Source of the DNA: Bryobacteraceae bacterium
GTDB lineage: Bacteria > Acidobacteriota > Terriglobia > Bryobacterales > Bryobacteraceae
Direction: 5' to 3'
DNA: 64,000 nt
Assembly (NCBI GenBank): GCA_947458745.1
Contig: CANGYQ010000007.1
Location: forward strand, 62,001 to 126,000
The position numbers were made by a program, and so were the translations under genes. A model generated the notes under the pieces. That model saw only the letters and a program-made list of their open reading frames with translations. It was not told where the DNA came from and did no database searches. Positions within the stretch are counted from its first letter, which is position 1. Each line of letters begins with the position of its first letter. This document shows, piece by piece, positions 1 through 9,295 of this stretch.

Positions 1-1056
1 CAACGGCAGCGCATCACCCAAGTGGGCTTTGATCTTGTCCGCCGCCGCGCCGATCAACATGACGCCCTGTGCGCGACCCGCCAGCGGGGCGATCAGCGGG
101 CGATAGTCACTGCCTTTATCTTTGCCGCCCAGGATGATCCACAGCGGGCCATCCAGCGCTGCAATCGCCTTCAACGTCGCATCCACGCTGGTGGCCTTCG
201 AGTCGTTATAGAAGCGGATGCCCTGGATCTCGCGGACGAATTCCAGGCGATGCTCCACTCCGGGAAACGTCTGGACGGCTTCCAGCATGGCCTGCTCATC
301 AGCTCCGGCGATCCGGCAAGCCGTGATGGCGGCGTCGATGTTTTGCTGGTTATGCTCGCCCGGCAACTGCGCCTCATAGTGACGAGAGGTCTGGTTGAAC
401 CAGTGGATCGCCCCATGGCCCAACAGCTCATAGCCGCGGCAAATGGGATCAGCGAAGTTCAGCACCTTGGCATCCTGATCAGTCTGTTGCGTGAACATCC
501 GGCCCTTGGCGGCGGCGTAGTTTTCGAGCGTATAGTGGCGGTCCAGGTGATTCGGCGTAACGTTTAGGCAGACGCCGATCTGGGGCCGGAAAGTGCGCGT
601 GGTCTCGAGTTGAAAGCTGGACAGCTCCAGCACGTTCCACTGGCCCGGCTTGGAAGTGGCGGCCATCGCCGCGGGGGCGACGCCGATGTTGCCACCCACC
701 TGACAGGCGATGCCGGCATGCTGCAAGATGTGTCCGCACAGGGCGGTGGTGGTGGTCTTGCCGTTCGATCCGGTGATGCCCAGAATGGGGCCGGCGAGAT
801 ACGTAAAAGCGAGCTCCAATTCGCCAATCACTTCGCGCCCGGCCAACTGCGGCAAGTCCGCCGGAACCCCGGGAGAGATGACGGTGAGGTCGCTAGCCAC
901 AAACTCCGGCGAGAAAGGCACGCCCATCCGATCAAGCGCGGCCAGCGATTCGGGCGTGGGCTTGGAATCGGTGGCAACAACCGTGTCGCCGCGCGAGAGC
1001 AACAGCTCACAGGCCGCCAATCCGGATTTCCCCAAGCCCACCACCAGTACCTTCAT
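1..1056 (-). CDS. murD: UDP-N-acetylmuramoyl-L-alanine--D-glutamate ligase (partial, 3' end outside window)
   Basis: MurD adds D-glutamate to UDP-MurNAc-L-alanine in the cytoplasm, using ATP. The frame opens at the ATG at 1056 with MKVLVVGLGKSG, the N-terminal dinucleotide-like fold of MurD, and stays open for 352 codons to the first base of the window, so the C-terminal part is missing. The Mur ligase P-loop (ITGSNGKTTT) lies at about residues 94-103, followed by NVTPNHLDRH and NDSKATS, both typical of MurD. The start lies 4 bases after the mraY stop, in the same direction, as part of the cell wall cluster. Family and order are clear; only the C-terminus is unseen. Confidence 0.95.
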   Translation of the reverse strand, partial: MKVLVVGLGKSGLAACELLLSRGDTVVATDSKPTPESLAALDRMGVPFSPEFVASDLTVISPGVPADLPQLAGREVIGELELAFTYLAGPILGITGSNGKTTTTALCGHILQHAGIACQVGGNIGVAPAAMAATSKPGQWNVLELSSFQLETTRTFRPQIGVCLNVTPNHLDRHYTLENYAAAKGRMFTQQTDQDAKVLNFADPICRGYELLGHGAIHWFNQTSRHYEAQLPGEHNQQNIDAAITACRIAGADEQAMLEAVQTFPGVEHRLEFVREIQGIRFYNDSKATSVDATLKAIAALDGPLWIILGGKDKGSDYRPLIAPLAGRAQGVMLIGAAADKIKAHLGDALPL

Positions 1057-1060
1057 GCCG

Positions 1061-2194
1061 CTATCTCAACTTCAAGGTGGCCAGCGAAAACAGCGCCATC
1101 ACCAGACCCGCAATCCAAAACCGTACGATCACTTTCGATTCACGCCAACCCAACTGCTCAAAGTGGTGGTGCAGCGGAGCCATCAGGAAGATGCGCTTGC
1201 CGCGCAGCTTGAAGCTGGCTACCTGCAGGACGACGCTCATCAACTCAATGACGTAAACCCCGCCGATGAACAGCAGCAGCACTTCCTGCTTGATCAGCAC
1301 GGCCACCGTACCCATCGCTCCACCCAAGCCCAGCGCACCCACGTCGCCCATGAAGACCTCGGCCGGATGCGCGTTGAACCACAGGAACCCCAGCGAAGCA
1401 CCCGTCATGGCGGCGCAGAAGATGGTCAGCTCACTGGCACCGGGCAAACGGACCAGATCGAGATACTGCGCGAATTCGCGGTGGCCGGACGTATAGGCCA
1501 GCACCGTCATCGCACCCGCTGCGATGATCATCAGGCCCGTCGCCAAACCGTCCAGGCCATCGGTGAGATTCACGGCGTTCGAGGAGCCGACGATCACCAA
1601 GATCATGAAGAAGTAGAACGGCACGAATGCGGCGACGTATGTCCACGGATTTGAGAGCCATGAACTGATCAGCAGGTCCGGGTGGAACTGCTTGAAGAAG
1701 GGCACGTTGATCTGCGTGTCGTATTGGCCCCGCGCATGGAGCACCAGCAATACCGCGCCGATCAGCATGGTGGCCAGAACTTGCAGCCCAAACTTTTGCC
1801 GCGATGTCAGGCCCAGGTTACGGCGCTTCTTTACCTTGGTGTAGTCATCTTCAAAGCCGATGGCGGCAAACGAGAGCAACCCCAACATCGCCACCCAGAC
1901 GTAGACGTTGCGCAGATTGGCCCACAGCAGCGTGGGCACCACGATCGAGATGATGATCAGCAGACCGCCCATGGTGGGTGTGCCGGCCTTGGATTGATGG
2001 CTCTTGGGGCCTTCCTCGCGGATGAACTGGCCAAACGACCATTCGCGCAGCTTCCGAATGAGCCACGGACCCAGCACCAACGACACCAGCAGCGCCGTCA
2101 GCGCCGCAAAGGCGGTGCGGAACGTCACCGCGCCGAACAGGCGAAACGGCCCGAAGTACGGCAGCAGCTTTTCATAGAGCAGCCAGTAGAGCAT
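1061..2194 (-). CDS. mraY: Phospho-N-acetylmuramoyl-pentapeptide-transferase
   Basis: MraY transfers phospho-MurNAc-pentapeptide from UDP to undecaprenyl phosphate at the inner membrane, making lipid I. The 377 residues form a polytopic membrane protein. Family signatures are visible: [14 protein letters not shown] near residue 116, [13 protein letters not shown] in the middle and MAPLHHHFE near the C-terminus. The length is slightly above that of the E. coli enzyme (360), with an extra N-terminal helix region. Its ATG shares one base with the murF stop (TAATG), so translation is probably coupled. Confidence 0.97.
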   Translation of the reverse strand: MLYWLLYEKLLPYFGPFRLFGAVTFRTAFAALTALLVSLVLGPWLIRKLREWSFGQFIREEGPKSHQSKAGTPTMGGLLIIISIVVPTLLWANLRNVYVWVAMLGLLSFAAIGFEDDYTKVKKRRNLGLTSRQKFGLQVLATMLIGAVLLVLHARGQYDTQINVPFFKQFHPDLLISSWLSNPWTYVAAFVPFYFFMILVIVGSSNAVNLTDGLDGLATGLMIIAAGAMTVLAYTSGHREFAQYLDLVRLPGASELTIFCAAMTGASLGFLWFNAHPAEVFMGDVGALGLGGAMGTVAVLIKQEVLLLFIGGVYVIELMSVVLQVASFKLRGKRIFLMAPLHHHFEQLGWRESKVIVRFWIAGLVMALFSLATLKLR

Positions 2195-3567
2195 TAGTGA
2201 GCGCCTCCGGCCGCCACGCCGACAACGCGCTCCAGGGCGCGTTCAACGCGTGTGCCGCGGGAGCCCTTGAAGAGCACGGCGTCACCAGGTTTCACAATGG
2301 AGCGGACAAAGTCTCCGGCTTCTTCGGGACTCTCGAAAAAGAGAGCGGTACGGTCTGACAGACCAGCGAGCTTAGCGGCTTCCACCATCTGCCGGGCCGC
2401 ACCGCGAATCCCGATGAGCACAGGAATCCCTTGCGCCGCGACGTAGGTACCTACGTCGCGATGCAAGGGCTCGGTCCAACTTCCGAGTTCGAGCATTTCG
2501 CCCAACACCGCAATGCGGCGCTCCGCGGGCGAATCCCGGAGCACGTCGAGCATCGCTCGCGCCGCATCCGGGTTGGAGTTGTAGCAATCGTTAAAAATCA
2601 AAGCGCCGTCATGCCAGAAGCGTTCACCGCGCATGGCCGCGGGGCGCAGTGTCTCGGCCGCTTCCACCATCTGTTCGGGCGAAATTCCCAGGACTTTTCC
2701 TACTGCGATGCCGGCCAGCACGTTGCGAACGCCATGGCGTCCGGCGAGCGCCGTGGTGAAGCGCGCCGATCCAACGTTGAAGTGCGCCTGGTCCAGCGTG
2801 AGTTCCACGTTGGTGGCGCGGACCTCGGCGGCTTCGCCCAAACCGAACGTCAGGGTGCGGCCCGCAAAGGCGTTGCGGAATCCCGCCACCCGCTCGTCGT
2901 CCGCATTCAGGATGGCCGTGCCGGTGGCGGGTAGCGCTTCCACCAGCTCGCGTTTAGCAGCGGCGATCCCGTCAACGCCATCGGCGAAGTTCTCAATGTG
3001 GGCAGTGCCCACGTTGGTGACGACGCCGATCTGCGGAGCCGCAATCTGGGCCAGACGCCGGATCTCCCCCGCGTGGTTCATCCCCATCTCCAGCACCGCC
3101 GCGCGCGCCGTATCGGAGATCCGCAGCACCGATAAGGGCAGGCCAATGTGGTTGTTGAAGTTGCCGGTGGTCTTGGACGTCTCAAAGTGGGCCGCGAGCA
3201 GCGTGCTGATCACCTCCTTGGTGGAAGTCTTGCCCGCACTGCCGGTGACACCAATCGCGGTCCGCTCCGGGACACTGGCACCCCAATGCTGGCGGGCAAT
3301 GGCGGCCAGACGCTCCAGGGCCAACTGTGTATCCGCCACCTGAAGAGTGCAGCCCGCGCTGGGACGCTCCACGATAGCCGCCACCGCACCCGCCGCGAAC
3401 GCAGCCGCTACGTGGTCATGCCCATCGTGGTGAGGTCCACGGAGGGCAAAGAAGAGATCACCCGGCTCAATCGTGCGCGTGTCGATGCTCCACCCGGAGA
3501 CTATGGCATCTGGAGCCGGAGCCGGCACGTCCAGCCATTGGGCCACTTGCGACAGCGAAAACTTCAT
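2194..3567 (-). CDS. murF: UDP-N-acetylmuramoyl-tripeptide--D-alanyl-D-alanine ligase
   Basis: MurF adds D-Ala-D-Ala to the UDP-MurNAc-tripeptide, completing the cytoplasmic pentapeptide precursor. The 457-residue protein has the three-domain Mur ligase layout: an N-terminal substrate domain with [13 protein letters not shown], a central ATPase domain with the P-loop [12 protein letters not shown] near residue 110 and [11 protein letters not shown], and a C-terminal domain with [10 protein letters not shown]. The last motif is typical of MurF. The start overlaps the murE stop by four bases (ATGA), which implies coupled translation. Confidence 0.97.
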   Translation of the reverse strand: MKFSLSQVAQWLDVPAPAPDAIVSGWSIDTRTIEPGDLFFALRGPHHDGHDHVAAAFAAGAVAAIVERPSAGCTLQVADTQLALERLAAIARQHWGASVPERTAIGVTGSAGKTSTKEVISTLLAAHFETSKTTGNFNNHIGLPLSVLRISDTARAAVLEMGMNHAGEIRRLAQIAAPQIGVVTNVGTAHIENFADGVDGIAAAKRELVEALPATGTAILNADDERVAGFRNAFAGRTLTFGLGEAAEVRATNVELTLDQAHFNVGSARFTTALAGRHGVRNVLAGIAVGKVLGISPEQMVEAAETLRPAAMRGERFWHDGALIFNDCYNSNPDAARAMLDVLRDSPAERRIAVLGEMLELGSWTEPLHRDVGTYVAAQGIPVLIGIRGAARQMVEAAKLAGLSDRTALFFESPEEAGDFVRSIVKPGDAVLFKGSRGTRVERALERVVGVAAGGAH

Positions 3568-5045
3568 GCGCCGAAGCCCCCCAAAATCTGGTGGGCTACT
3601 TCACGGTCATCAAAATGGATGGTGCGGTCAGCCAGCACTTGATAGTTCTCGTGGCCCTTGCCCGCCAGGATGACGATATCGCCCGCTTCAGCCCGCAGCA
3701 GGGCATGGCGGATGGCGAGTGCGCGGTCCGGCTCAATGTGATGCGGCGTGTCAAAGCGGCGCAGGCCGACCAGAGCATCATTGATGATCGCCAGCGGATC
3801 CTCTGAGCGCGGGTTGTCGGACGTCAGCACGACATAGTCGCTCAACTCCGCGGCGGCTGCCCCCATCAGTGGACGCTTGGAACGGTCCCGATCGCCACCA
3901 CAGCCAAACAGGGTCAGCACGCGCTTCGGGTTCAAGGAGCGGGCCACCTGAATGACATTGCGGAGTGCGTCCGGAGAGTGGGCGTAGTCCACAATCACCA
4001 GGAACGGCTGCGACGATTCGACACGTTCAAAGCGGCCCGGAATCGCGCGACAGTTGGCGATGCCCTGCTCAATCACGCCAGGTTCCAAACCATAGGCCAG
4101 CCCCGCACCGCAGGCCGCCAGAATGTTCAGCACATTGAAGTCGCCCGTCAGTGCCGAATCGATCTTCAACAGGCCGCCATCATAGCGGACATCAAACTTC
4201 AAGCCGGCAAAAGACTGCTCAATGTTGTCGGGCCGGATGGCCGCGCCGACACTGCGCCCATACCACCAGGACCGCGTCCGGGCGGCCACTTCGATCGACC
4301 GGCCATAGCTGTCGTCGTAGTTCAAGATGGCGTGATCCGGTGCCGGAACGCCCTGACCGCGGAACAGTTGATGCTTGGCTTGGAAGTAGCTTTCCATGTC
4401 GCCATGGAAGTCCAGGTGATCCTGCGTCAAGTTGGTGAAGATCGCCGAATGGAAGGGCAGGCCAAAGACCCGGCCCTGGGCCAGCGCATGCGAGGAGACC
4501 TCCATCACCGCCTTCGACCCACCCCGTTCCACCAGATCATCAAACAACCGGTAGAGTTCCAGTGACTCCGGCGTCGTGTTGACGGCCGGGCGGACTTCGC
4601 CCGCGACGTGATATTCGATCGTGCCCACCAAGCCGGTGGTGAACCCGGCGCACCGCAGTACGCTGTCCACCAGATAGCTGGTGGTGGTTTTCCCGTTAGT
4701 GCCGGTGATGCCGGTCAGCTGAAGAGAGTGGGTCCGGGGATAGAACTGCCGCGCGGCCAGCGCCAGGGCGTGACGGCCACGGTCAATCTGGATCCACGGC
4801 ACGCTGCTTGATTCGACTAGTTCCTCGGGCGGCAGATCCTCGCTGACAATCGCACACGCACCCCGGGCGATGGCTTGCGTGGCAAACAGGTTGCCGTCGG
4901 CCTTGGCACCGCGCCAGGCAAAGAAGACGTAACCCGGTTGGATACGGCGCGAATCGAAATCGAGGCCGGCCACCGGGAGGCCAGCGATCTCCTCCGGCAA
5001 GTCACTGACGGCGACGGAACCCTGCAACAGTTCGCCGAGCGTCAT
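3564..5045 (-). CDS. murE: UDP-N-acetylmuramoyl-tripeptide synthetase, probably meso-diaminopimelate-adding
   Basis: MurE adds the third stem-peptide residue to UDP-MurNAc-L-Ala-D-Glu. The 493 residues include the P-loop GTNGKTTTSYL near residue 118 and VDYAHSPDAL. The specificity motif DNPRSEDP lies near residue 405; in characterised MurE enzymes DNPR marks those using meso-diaminopimelate rather than lysine, so the cell probably has A1gamma peptidoglycan. The gene overlaps ftsI upstream and murF downstream by four bases each. Confidence 0.96.
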   Translation of the reverse strand: MTLGELLQGSVAVSDLPEEIAGLPVAGLDFDSRRIQPGYVFFAWRGAKADGNLFATQAIARGACAIVSEDLPPEELVESSSVPWIQIDRGRHALALAARQFYPRTHSLQLTGITGTNGKTTTSYLVDSVLRCAGFTTGLVGTIEYHVAGEVRPAVNTTPESLELYRLFDDLVERGGSKAVMEVSSHALAQGRVFGLPFHSAIFTNLTQDHLDFHGDMESYFQAKHQLFRGQGVPAPDHAILNYDDSYGRSIEVAARTRSWWYGRSVGAAIRPDNIEQSFAGLKFDVRYDGGLLKIDSALTGDFNVLNILAACGAGLAYGLEPGVIEQGIANCRAIPGRFERVESSQPFLVIVDYAHSPDALRNVIQVARSLNPKRVLTLFGCGGDRDRSKRPLMGAAAAELSDYVVLTSDNPRSEDPLAIINDALVGLRRFDTPHHIEPDRALAIRHALLRAEAGDIVILAGKGHENYQVLADRTIHFDDREVAHQILGGFGA

Positions 5046-7066
5046 GGTTGGAACCGCACTTTCACATGCTGTCCCGAGGCCAGCCGCCCGCCCGCCGGCG
5101 GATCCTGCACGCGCGCAATGCCAGAACCCTCAATATCCACGCGGATACCGGCCTGCATCGCTTCATCCAATACGGCGCGGGCCGTCTTGCCGACGAAGTT
5201 GGGCAGCTTCGGCCCCACAGCGATGGCGGTGGCTGGACCCTGTTCGGCTTCCATCTCCTGCTGCATGGCTTCCGGCGTCTTCAGCGGAGTGCTGGTGACC
5301 GCTACATCGGCCACGATCCGCTCCGGCACTGGCTCAGCGGCCGGTGCCGGATCGGTGAGATCCTGCGGCACGTTCAGAACGCGCAGAGCGGTCTGGGTGA
5401 TCTGCTTAAAGGCCGGGCCGGCAGCGGTGGCACCATACTGTCGGGTTCCATTCAAGGTGACCACCACCACCACGGCGGGGTTGGTAACGGGCGCGAAGCC
5501 CATGAAGGAGGCGTTGTAGCGGCTGACGTACTTACCAATCGTCTTGTCGAACAACTTGGCCGTGCCCGTCTTGCCGCCGCAGCTATAGCCATCGAGGCGA
5601 ATGCCCTTGCCGGTGCCGGTCAGCACCACGGACTCCATCACCTTGCGCAATGTCATGGCCGTTTCCGGACGCAGAATGCGGCGGGGCTGCTCATTCTGCT
5701 CGGGCTGATAGACCACGTTGCGCAGCGTGACTTCGCCCAGGGGGCGCGCCCGTGTCAGGTGCGGCCGGATCAGGAAGCCATTGTTGGCAATGGCGGCCAA
5801 GCCGCGCGCCAATTGTAGCGACGTGGTCAACACTTCGTGGCCAATCGCGACCGACCCAATCGACCCCGGCTGCCAGCGCTTCAATCGAAAGATCAGGCCT
5901 TGGCTTTCCGACGGCATCTCAACCCCGGTGGTCTGGTTAAAGCCAAAGCGCAGCAAGTAGTCGTGCAGGTTCTTGTCGCCCGTCTTGAGCGCAATTTTCA
6001 CCGCACCAACGTTAGATGATTTGGCGATGATCTCCTCCACCGTCAGGTAGGCAAAGCCACCATGGGCTTCGCCGATGATATGGCCTCCTACGTTGATGGT
6101 GCCGTTGCCGCAATGCAGCACGGTGTCGGGACGGATGTCGGTGGTCTCTAGCGCCGCCGCCAAGCCAAACACCTTGAAGATGCTGCCCGGCTCAAAGGGA
6201 TCGGTGGCCGCCAGATTCTTGCGGGCCACATAGTCAGCCGTGGACTTGGGTACTTCATTCGGGTCGTAGGTCGGGTAGTTGGACAGGGCCAGGATCTCGC
6301 CCGTGTTCGGGTCCAATGCGACAGCGGTGCCGCTGTCGGCCATGCTGCTGGCCACGGCCTCGCGAATCGCCTCGTCGGCGGCATACTGGATCCGCCGGTC
6401 GATCGTCAGCACCACATCGCGGCCGGCTTGCGGAGCTTTCTCGATGGAAGAGTCAAAGCTGCGGCGTTGGACATCGCTGACCACCCATTCATATCCGGGG
6501 TAGCCACCTAGGTCGTCCTCAAAGTGACGCTCGATCCCCGCGTTACCCCGGGCCTGGTGATCGACCCCACCCAGGACGTGCGCCGCCAGCGCGCCATCCG
6601 GGTAACGCCGGACGCCATTCGATTCAAAGCCAATCCAGTCCACGCCCAATTGCCGGAGCCGATCTGCTTTCTCGACCGAGACACCCTTGTCCACCACCAT
6701 GTAACCCTTACGGGCATTGGCGTAGGTCTCCAGCCGGTCCCGCAGCTTGGCTTCGTCAATCTCCAGTGTCCGGGCCAGCAGTTGTGCCGCCAGTGGGCGG
6801 TCCGGTAACTGGAGTGGGTTGACGATCACCGTCTCCACCGGGACACTGAGGGCCAGGATGCGCCCGGCGCGGTCAAAAATGCTGCCCCGGGGAGCGGCCA
6901 GTTGGCGCAGTTTGGTCTGTTGCTGGCGGGCCAGATCGCGAAACTCTTCGTGACTGAACGCTTGGAGAAAGAGCAGGCGCGCGCCAATGCCCACTGCCCA
7001 AAGCAGCGCAAACCGGGCCAGCCACCGGACCCGGTGGCGCGCCGGATGATCAGCGTACGCTTCCAT
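5042..7066 (-). CDS. ftsI: Division-specific penicillin-binding protein 3 (peptidoglycan D,D-transpeptidase) with a C-terminal PASTA domain
   Basis: FtsI cross-links septal peptidoglycan on the periplasmic side of the division site. The 674 residues begin with a short basic cytoplasmic tail and one membrane span (about 15-36), then the PBP dimerisation domain and the transpeptidase domain. The three active-site motifs are visible: SIFK (catalytic Ser), SSN and KTGTA. The last ~65 residues (from about 608, starting PNFVGKTARAVLDEA) form a PASTA domain, absent from E. coli FtsI but found in several other phyla. A GAGGAAG ribosome binding site precedes the ATG. The 85-base gap to ftsL contains a possible attenuator. 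Confidence 0.95.
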   Translation of the reverse strand: MEAYADHPARHRVRWLARFALLWAVGIGARLLFLQAFSHEEFRDLARQQQTKLRQLAAPRGSIFDRAGRILALSVPVETVIVNPLQLPDRPLAAQLLARTLEIDEAKLRDRLETYANARKGYMVVDKGVSVEKADRLRQLGVDWIGFESNGVRRYPDGALAAHVLGGVDHQARGNAGIERHFEDDLGGYPGYEWVVSDVQRRSFDSSIEKAPQAGRDVVLTIDRRIQYAADEAIREAVASSMADSGTAVALDPNTGEILALSNYPTYDPNEVPKSTADYVARKNLAATDPFEPGSIFKVFGLAAALETTDIRPDTVLHCGNGTINVGGHIIGEAHGGFAYLTVEEIIAKSSNVGAVKIALKTGDKNLHDYLLRFGFNQTTGVEMPSESQGLIFRLKRWQPGSIGSVAIGHEVLTTSLQLARGLAAIANNGFLIRPHLTRARPLGEVTLRNVVYQPEQNEQPRRILRPETAMTLRKVMESVVLTGTGKGIRLDGYSCGGKTGTAKLFDKTIGKYVSRYNASFMGFAPVTNPAVVVVVTLNGTRQYGATAAGPAFKQITQTALRVLNVPQDLTDPAPAAEPVPERIVADVAVTSTPLKTPEAMQQEMEAEQGPATAIAVGPKLPNFVGKTARAVLDEAMQAGIRVDIEGSGIARVQDPPAGGRLASGQHVKVRFQP

Positions 7067-7131
7067 CAGCTTCTTCCTCTTCGGACGTCGAACGCGGCGC
7101 CGGCCTCGGGCACCAGCCGCCGATCTTCAAA

Positions 7132-7153
7132 AAACCACGGGGGAGGTGGGTTT
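7132..7153 (-). terminator. Weak terminator-like hairpin between ftsL and ftsI
   Basis: Read on the minus strand, AAACCCAC and GTGGTTT pair over 7 bp with one bulged C around a C-rich loop, and the right arm runs into six T residues. The hairpin begins at the ftsL stop codon. It could be an attenuator that lowers transcription into ftsI. The stem is short, so this is tentative. Confidence 0.3.
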
Positions 7154-7697
7154 ATTTGTTCTCACCCGGCGTGCCCGCCGGGCTCTTGTCCAAGCGCGCA
7201 ACGGCGTCCTTGGGTTGCGAATACTGAACTTGATCGCGGGTGGGAGGGGCATAGCCCTTGGTCCGCGCCACCTCATACAGACGCTCCATCTTCACCAGGC
7301 TGGCTTCCTGGGAGTCGAGCGTCCGGAGGACATTAGAAAACTGCTCATGCTCCAGCTTCAGACGCGAAATCTGATAGCCCGCCAGCAGACGGTAGGCGTG
7401 CGGCAACAACAAACCAATCAGCAGCGCGGCGGCGATCGAGGACGAACCGATGGCCTTCCAGGCCGAACGGCCCGCCGTGGGGTCCGCCTGCCGGACAACG
7501 CGCTGGTTATTGAAATCACTCTTGATGTAGAGAAAGTCCTCATAGGGCAACGGGCGCATTTGGTAAACGTCAACTTCGACGTGCCCAGCCGCCTCGGAAA
7601 CGGCTGGTCCCTGCGCCCGGCTGCGGCCCTCGTTCAAAAGGCTCTCCCGGTCATCTCGCGAAATACGTGGTGTAAAAATCTGTGCGAGCGTCGCCAT
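7152..7697 (-). CDS. ftsL: FtsL-like division protein
   Basis: This 181-residue protein occupies the ftsL position between rsmH and ftsI. It has an unusually long cytoplasmic N-terminus (~82 residues), one membrane span (about 83-103) and a short coiled-coil-like segment (LEHEQFSNVLRTLDSQEA), the bitopic layout of FtsL/FtsB-type divisome proteins. Sequence conservation in this family is poor, so the call rests on topology and position. The start lies 3 bases after the rsmH stop. The C-terminal tail is rich in Pro, Gly and Lys. Confidence 0.7.
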   Translation of the reverse strand: MATLAQIFTPRISRDDRESLLNEGRSRAQGPAVSEAAGHVEVDVYQMRPLPYEDFLYIKSDFNNQRVVRQADPTAGRSAWKAIGSSSIAAALLIGLLLPHAYRLLAGYQISRLKLEHEQFSNVLRTLDSQEASLVKMERLYEVARTKGYAPPTRDQVQYSQPKDAVARLDKSPAGTPGENK

Positions 7698-7700
7698 GGC

Positions 7701-8561
7701 TTATTTCCACTCAATCGCCCGCAGCTTGGCGCTGCGGGACGCTGGATTGTTGCTGATCTCGGCCTCGGACGGCCGAATTACGTGCTTGGTCAAAATGGTG
7801 GCGCGGCCCTCGCGGGCCAAGGCCTGAAAATGTTGCTTGACGATGCGGTCCTCGGTGGACATGAACGTCAAAAAGACCACCCGGGCACCCGGTTCCAGCA
7901 GGGCGGGCATATCTGCCAGCAGCGCCTGCAGCTCGTCGAGCTCCCCGTTCACAGCCAACCGCAGCGCCATAAAGGTCTGCGTGGCTGGATGAATTTTTCC
8001 CGTTCGAGGCACGACCCGCTCTATGACCCCGGCAAGGTGCAGAGTGGTACGGATTGGCCGTGCCCGAACGATTGCCCTGGCTATTTGCCGCGAACTCCTT
8101 TCCTCGCCCAACTGATAGATCAGGTCGGCGAGTTCTTTCTCTGCTGTAAAATTCACCAAGTCCGACGCCGGTTCGCCGCTCGAGCGATCCATCCGCATAT
8201 CCAGCGGCCCATCGGTCTGAAAACTGAATCCGCGCTCCGCGTCCGTCAACTGATACCGGCTGACACCCAGGTCCGCCAGCAGTCCGGCCACCCGCGGCGA
8301 TCCCGACTCCCGCCACCGCGCCGCAATCGTCGAGAACGGCCCCTGCGAGAACAGAATCCGCTCCGCGCAATCCGCCGTCGCGGTCCGCGCCATGGCCATT
8401 GACTCCGCATCCCGGTCGTTCGAAAACAGCCGTCCCGAGGTCAACTGCCGCGCGATCGCCCCCGTATGCCCGCCCAATCCGCAGGTCGCATCCAGATAGA
8501 CGCGCTCCGGCTGGAGCTTCAAATGCTCCAAGGATTCGGCCAGCATGACGGAATAGTGCAT
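7701..8561 (-). CDS. rsmH: 16S rRNA (cytosine(1402)-N(4))-methyltransferase
   Basis: RsmH methylates N4 of C1402 in 16S rRNA using S-adenosylmethionine. The 286-residue protein starts MHYSVMLAESLEHL and has the SAM-binding motif DATCGLGGHTGAIA near residues 24-37, then ADLGVSRYQL and ERGFSF-DGPLDMRMD, all typical of RsmH/MraW. The C-terminal SDRIVKQHF-like segment (EDRIVKQHF) is present. It lies 3 bases after mraZ and is part of the division operon. Confidence 0.96.
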   Translation of the reverse strand: MHYSVMLAESLEHLKLQPERVYLDATCGLGGHTGAIARQLTSGRLFSNDRDAESMAMARTATADCAERILFSQGPFSTIAARWRESGSPRVAGLLADLGVSRYQLTDAERGFSFQTDGPLDMRMDRSSGEPASDLVNFTAEKELADLIYQLGEERSSRQIARAIVRARPIRTTLHLAGVIERVVPRTGKIHPATQTFMALRLAVNGELDELQALLADMPALLEPGARVVFLTFMSTEDRIVKQHFQALAREGRATILTKHVIRPSEAEISNNPASRSAKLRAIEWK

Positions 8562-8564
8562 GCA

Positions 8565-9059
8565 TTACTTCAGCCCCAGCTCTTCTTCGCTCTGCAGGTC
8601 GGTGGAGGTCAACTGGTCGGCATCGGCCATCATCTCGGCGTGGACCGCCTCGCTCCAGAACTGAATCACGCCGTCGTAGTTCATCAACCGGACGGGCTGG
8701 TTTTCCACATTCATGGCGCGGCGCAAATCGGTATTCACCAGGACCCGGCCCTGGTCGTCCAACCGCGAATTTTCGCCAAACGCCATCGATTTCAAATAGA
8801 TCCGCTTCCGCCGCTCACGGTTCTCACCCGGCGCGGTTAAATGCTTTTCGTTGGACTCCCACACCCCGGGGGTGTAAATTCGAGCTATGCGTCCGTCAAA
8901 GCTGGTCACGAAAAGGTCCTTCTCTCCCAACTGCTCCAGGTACGCCTTGAAGGCAGCCGGAAGTTTCAGACGGCCACGCTCGTCCACGCGAGCCGGGAAA
9001 ATCCCCTTCGGCGCCGCGACGCGAGCAGTTTCCGGGTTGTGACCGACTTCCTCAGGCAT
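8565..9059 (-). CDS. mraZ: Transcriptional regulator MraZ
   Basis: MraZ is a DNA-binding regulator of the dcw cluster that acts on repeats in its own promoter. The 164 residues carry two SpoVT/AbrB half-domains: PARVDERGRLKLPAAF near residue 22 and NSRLDDQGRVLVNTDL near residue 95. The protein is about 20 residues longer than E. coli MraZ, with an extra N-terminal segment (MPEEVGHNPETARVAAPKG) and an acidic C-terminal tail. No other start codon is available before the first domain, so the ATG at 9059 is used. It is the first gene of the cluster. Confidence 0.93.
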   Translation of the reverse strand: MPEEVGHNPETARVAAPKGIFPARVDERGRLKLPAAFKAYLEQLGEKDLFVTSFDGRIARIYTPGVWESNEKHLTAPGENRERRKRIYLKSMAFGENSRLDDQGRVLVNTDLRRAMNVENQPVRLMNYDGVIQFWSEAVHAEMMADADQLTSTDLQSEEELGLK

Positions 9060-9063
9060 ACTA

Positions 9064-9089
9064 GACCCAAAATGGACCCCAAATGGACC
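9064..9089 (-). promoter_or_regulatory. Candidate MraZ operator: three GGTCCATTT-type repeats at 11-bp spacing
   Basis: On the minus strand the mraZ leader contains three GGTC cores (at 9089-9086, 9078-9075 and 9067-9064), each exactly 11 bp apart and flanked by CCATTT/TGGG-like bases. Known MraZ sites are tandem TGGG-type repeats about one helical turn apart upstream of mraZ. Position and period fit; binding is inferred. Confidence 0.6.
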
Positions 9090-9096
9090 ACAACTG

Positions 9097-9126
9097 ATTC
9101 TAGAGAGGAATCGGGCGCGGTTGCAA
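9097..9126 (-). promoter_or_regulatory. Sigma-70-like promoter of the mraZ/dcw cluster
   Basis: On the minus strand TTGCAA (9126-9121) and TAGAAT (9102-9097) form -35 and -10 boxes with an 18-bp spacer. The predicted start of transcription falls near 9090, leaving a leader of about 30 bases that consists almost entirely of the putative MraZ repeats. Confidence 0.6.
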
Positions 9127-9271
9127 TAGGCTTTAGGAGGGTGAGAGTCCTACTTTCGCCTTTTGTGCGCTAAAAAGTGGTTGGGCAACCTAGACCACTC
9201 AGTGTGGGTAGGACGGACCAGACAAGTCTTTCCTCACCGATAGGCGCGGCGGGTACGAACCAAAATCCCGA

Positions 9272-9295
9272 GAATGTACCGTTTATGGTACATTC
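9272..9295. promoter_or_regulatory. Perfect 9-bp palindrome, probable operator of the toxin-antitoxin pair
   Basis: GAATGTACC (9272-9280) and GGTACATTC (9287-9295) are perfect inverted repeats with a 6-bp spacer, just before and overlapping the first possible start of the toxin gene. This is the usual layout for autoregulation by an HTH antitoxin. The AT-rich spacer and flanks could also hold the -10 box. Confidence 0.6.

Noticed and set aside
7146-8402. A 418-codon open frame on the plus strand opposite ftsL and rsmH
   Set aside because: Shadow of the division genes on the other strand; no domain and no promoter or ribosome binding site.
9179-9190. GGTTGGGCAACC as a regulatory hairpin between mraZ and the toxin
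   Set aside because: Only 5-bp arms with a 2-base loop; no relation to either promoter could be shown.
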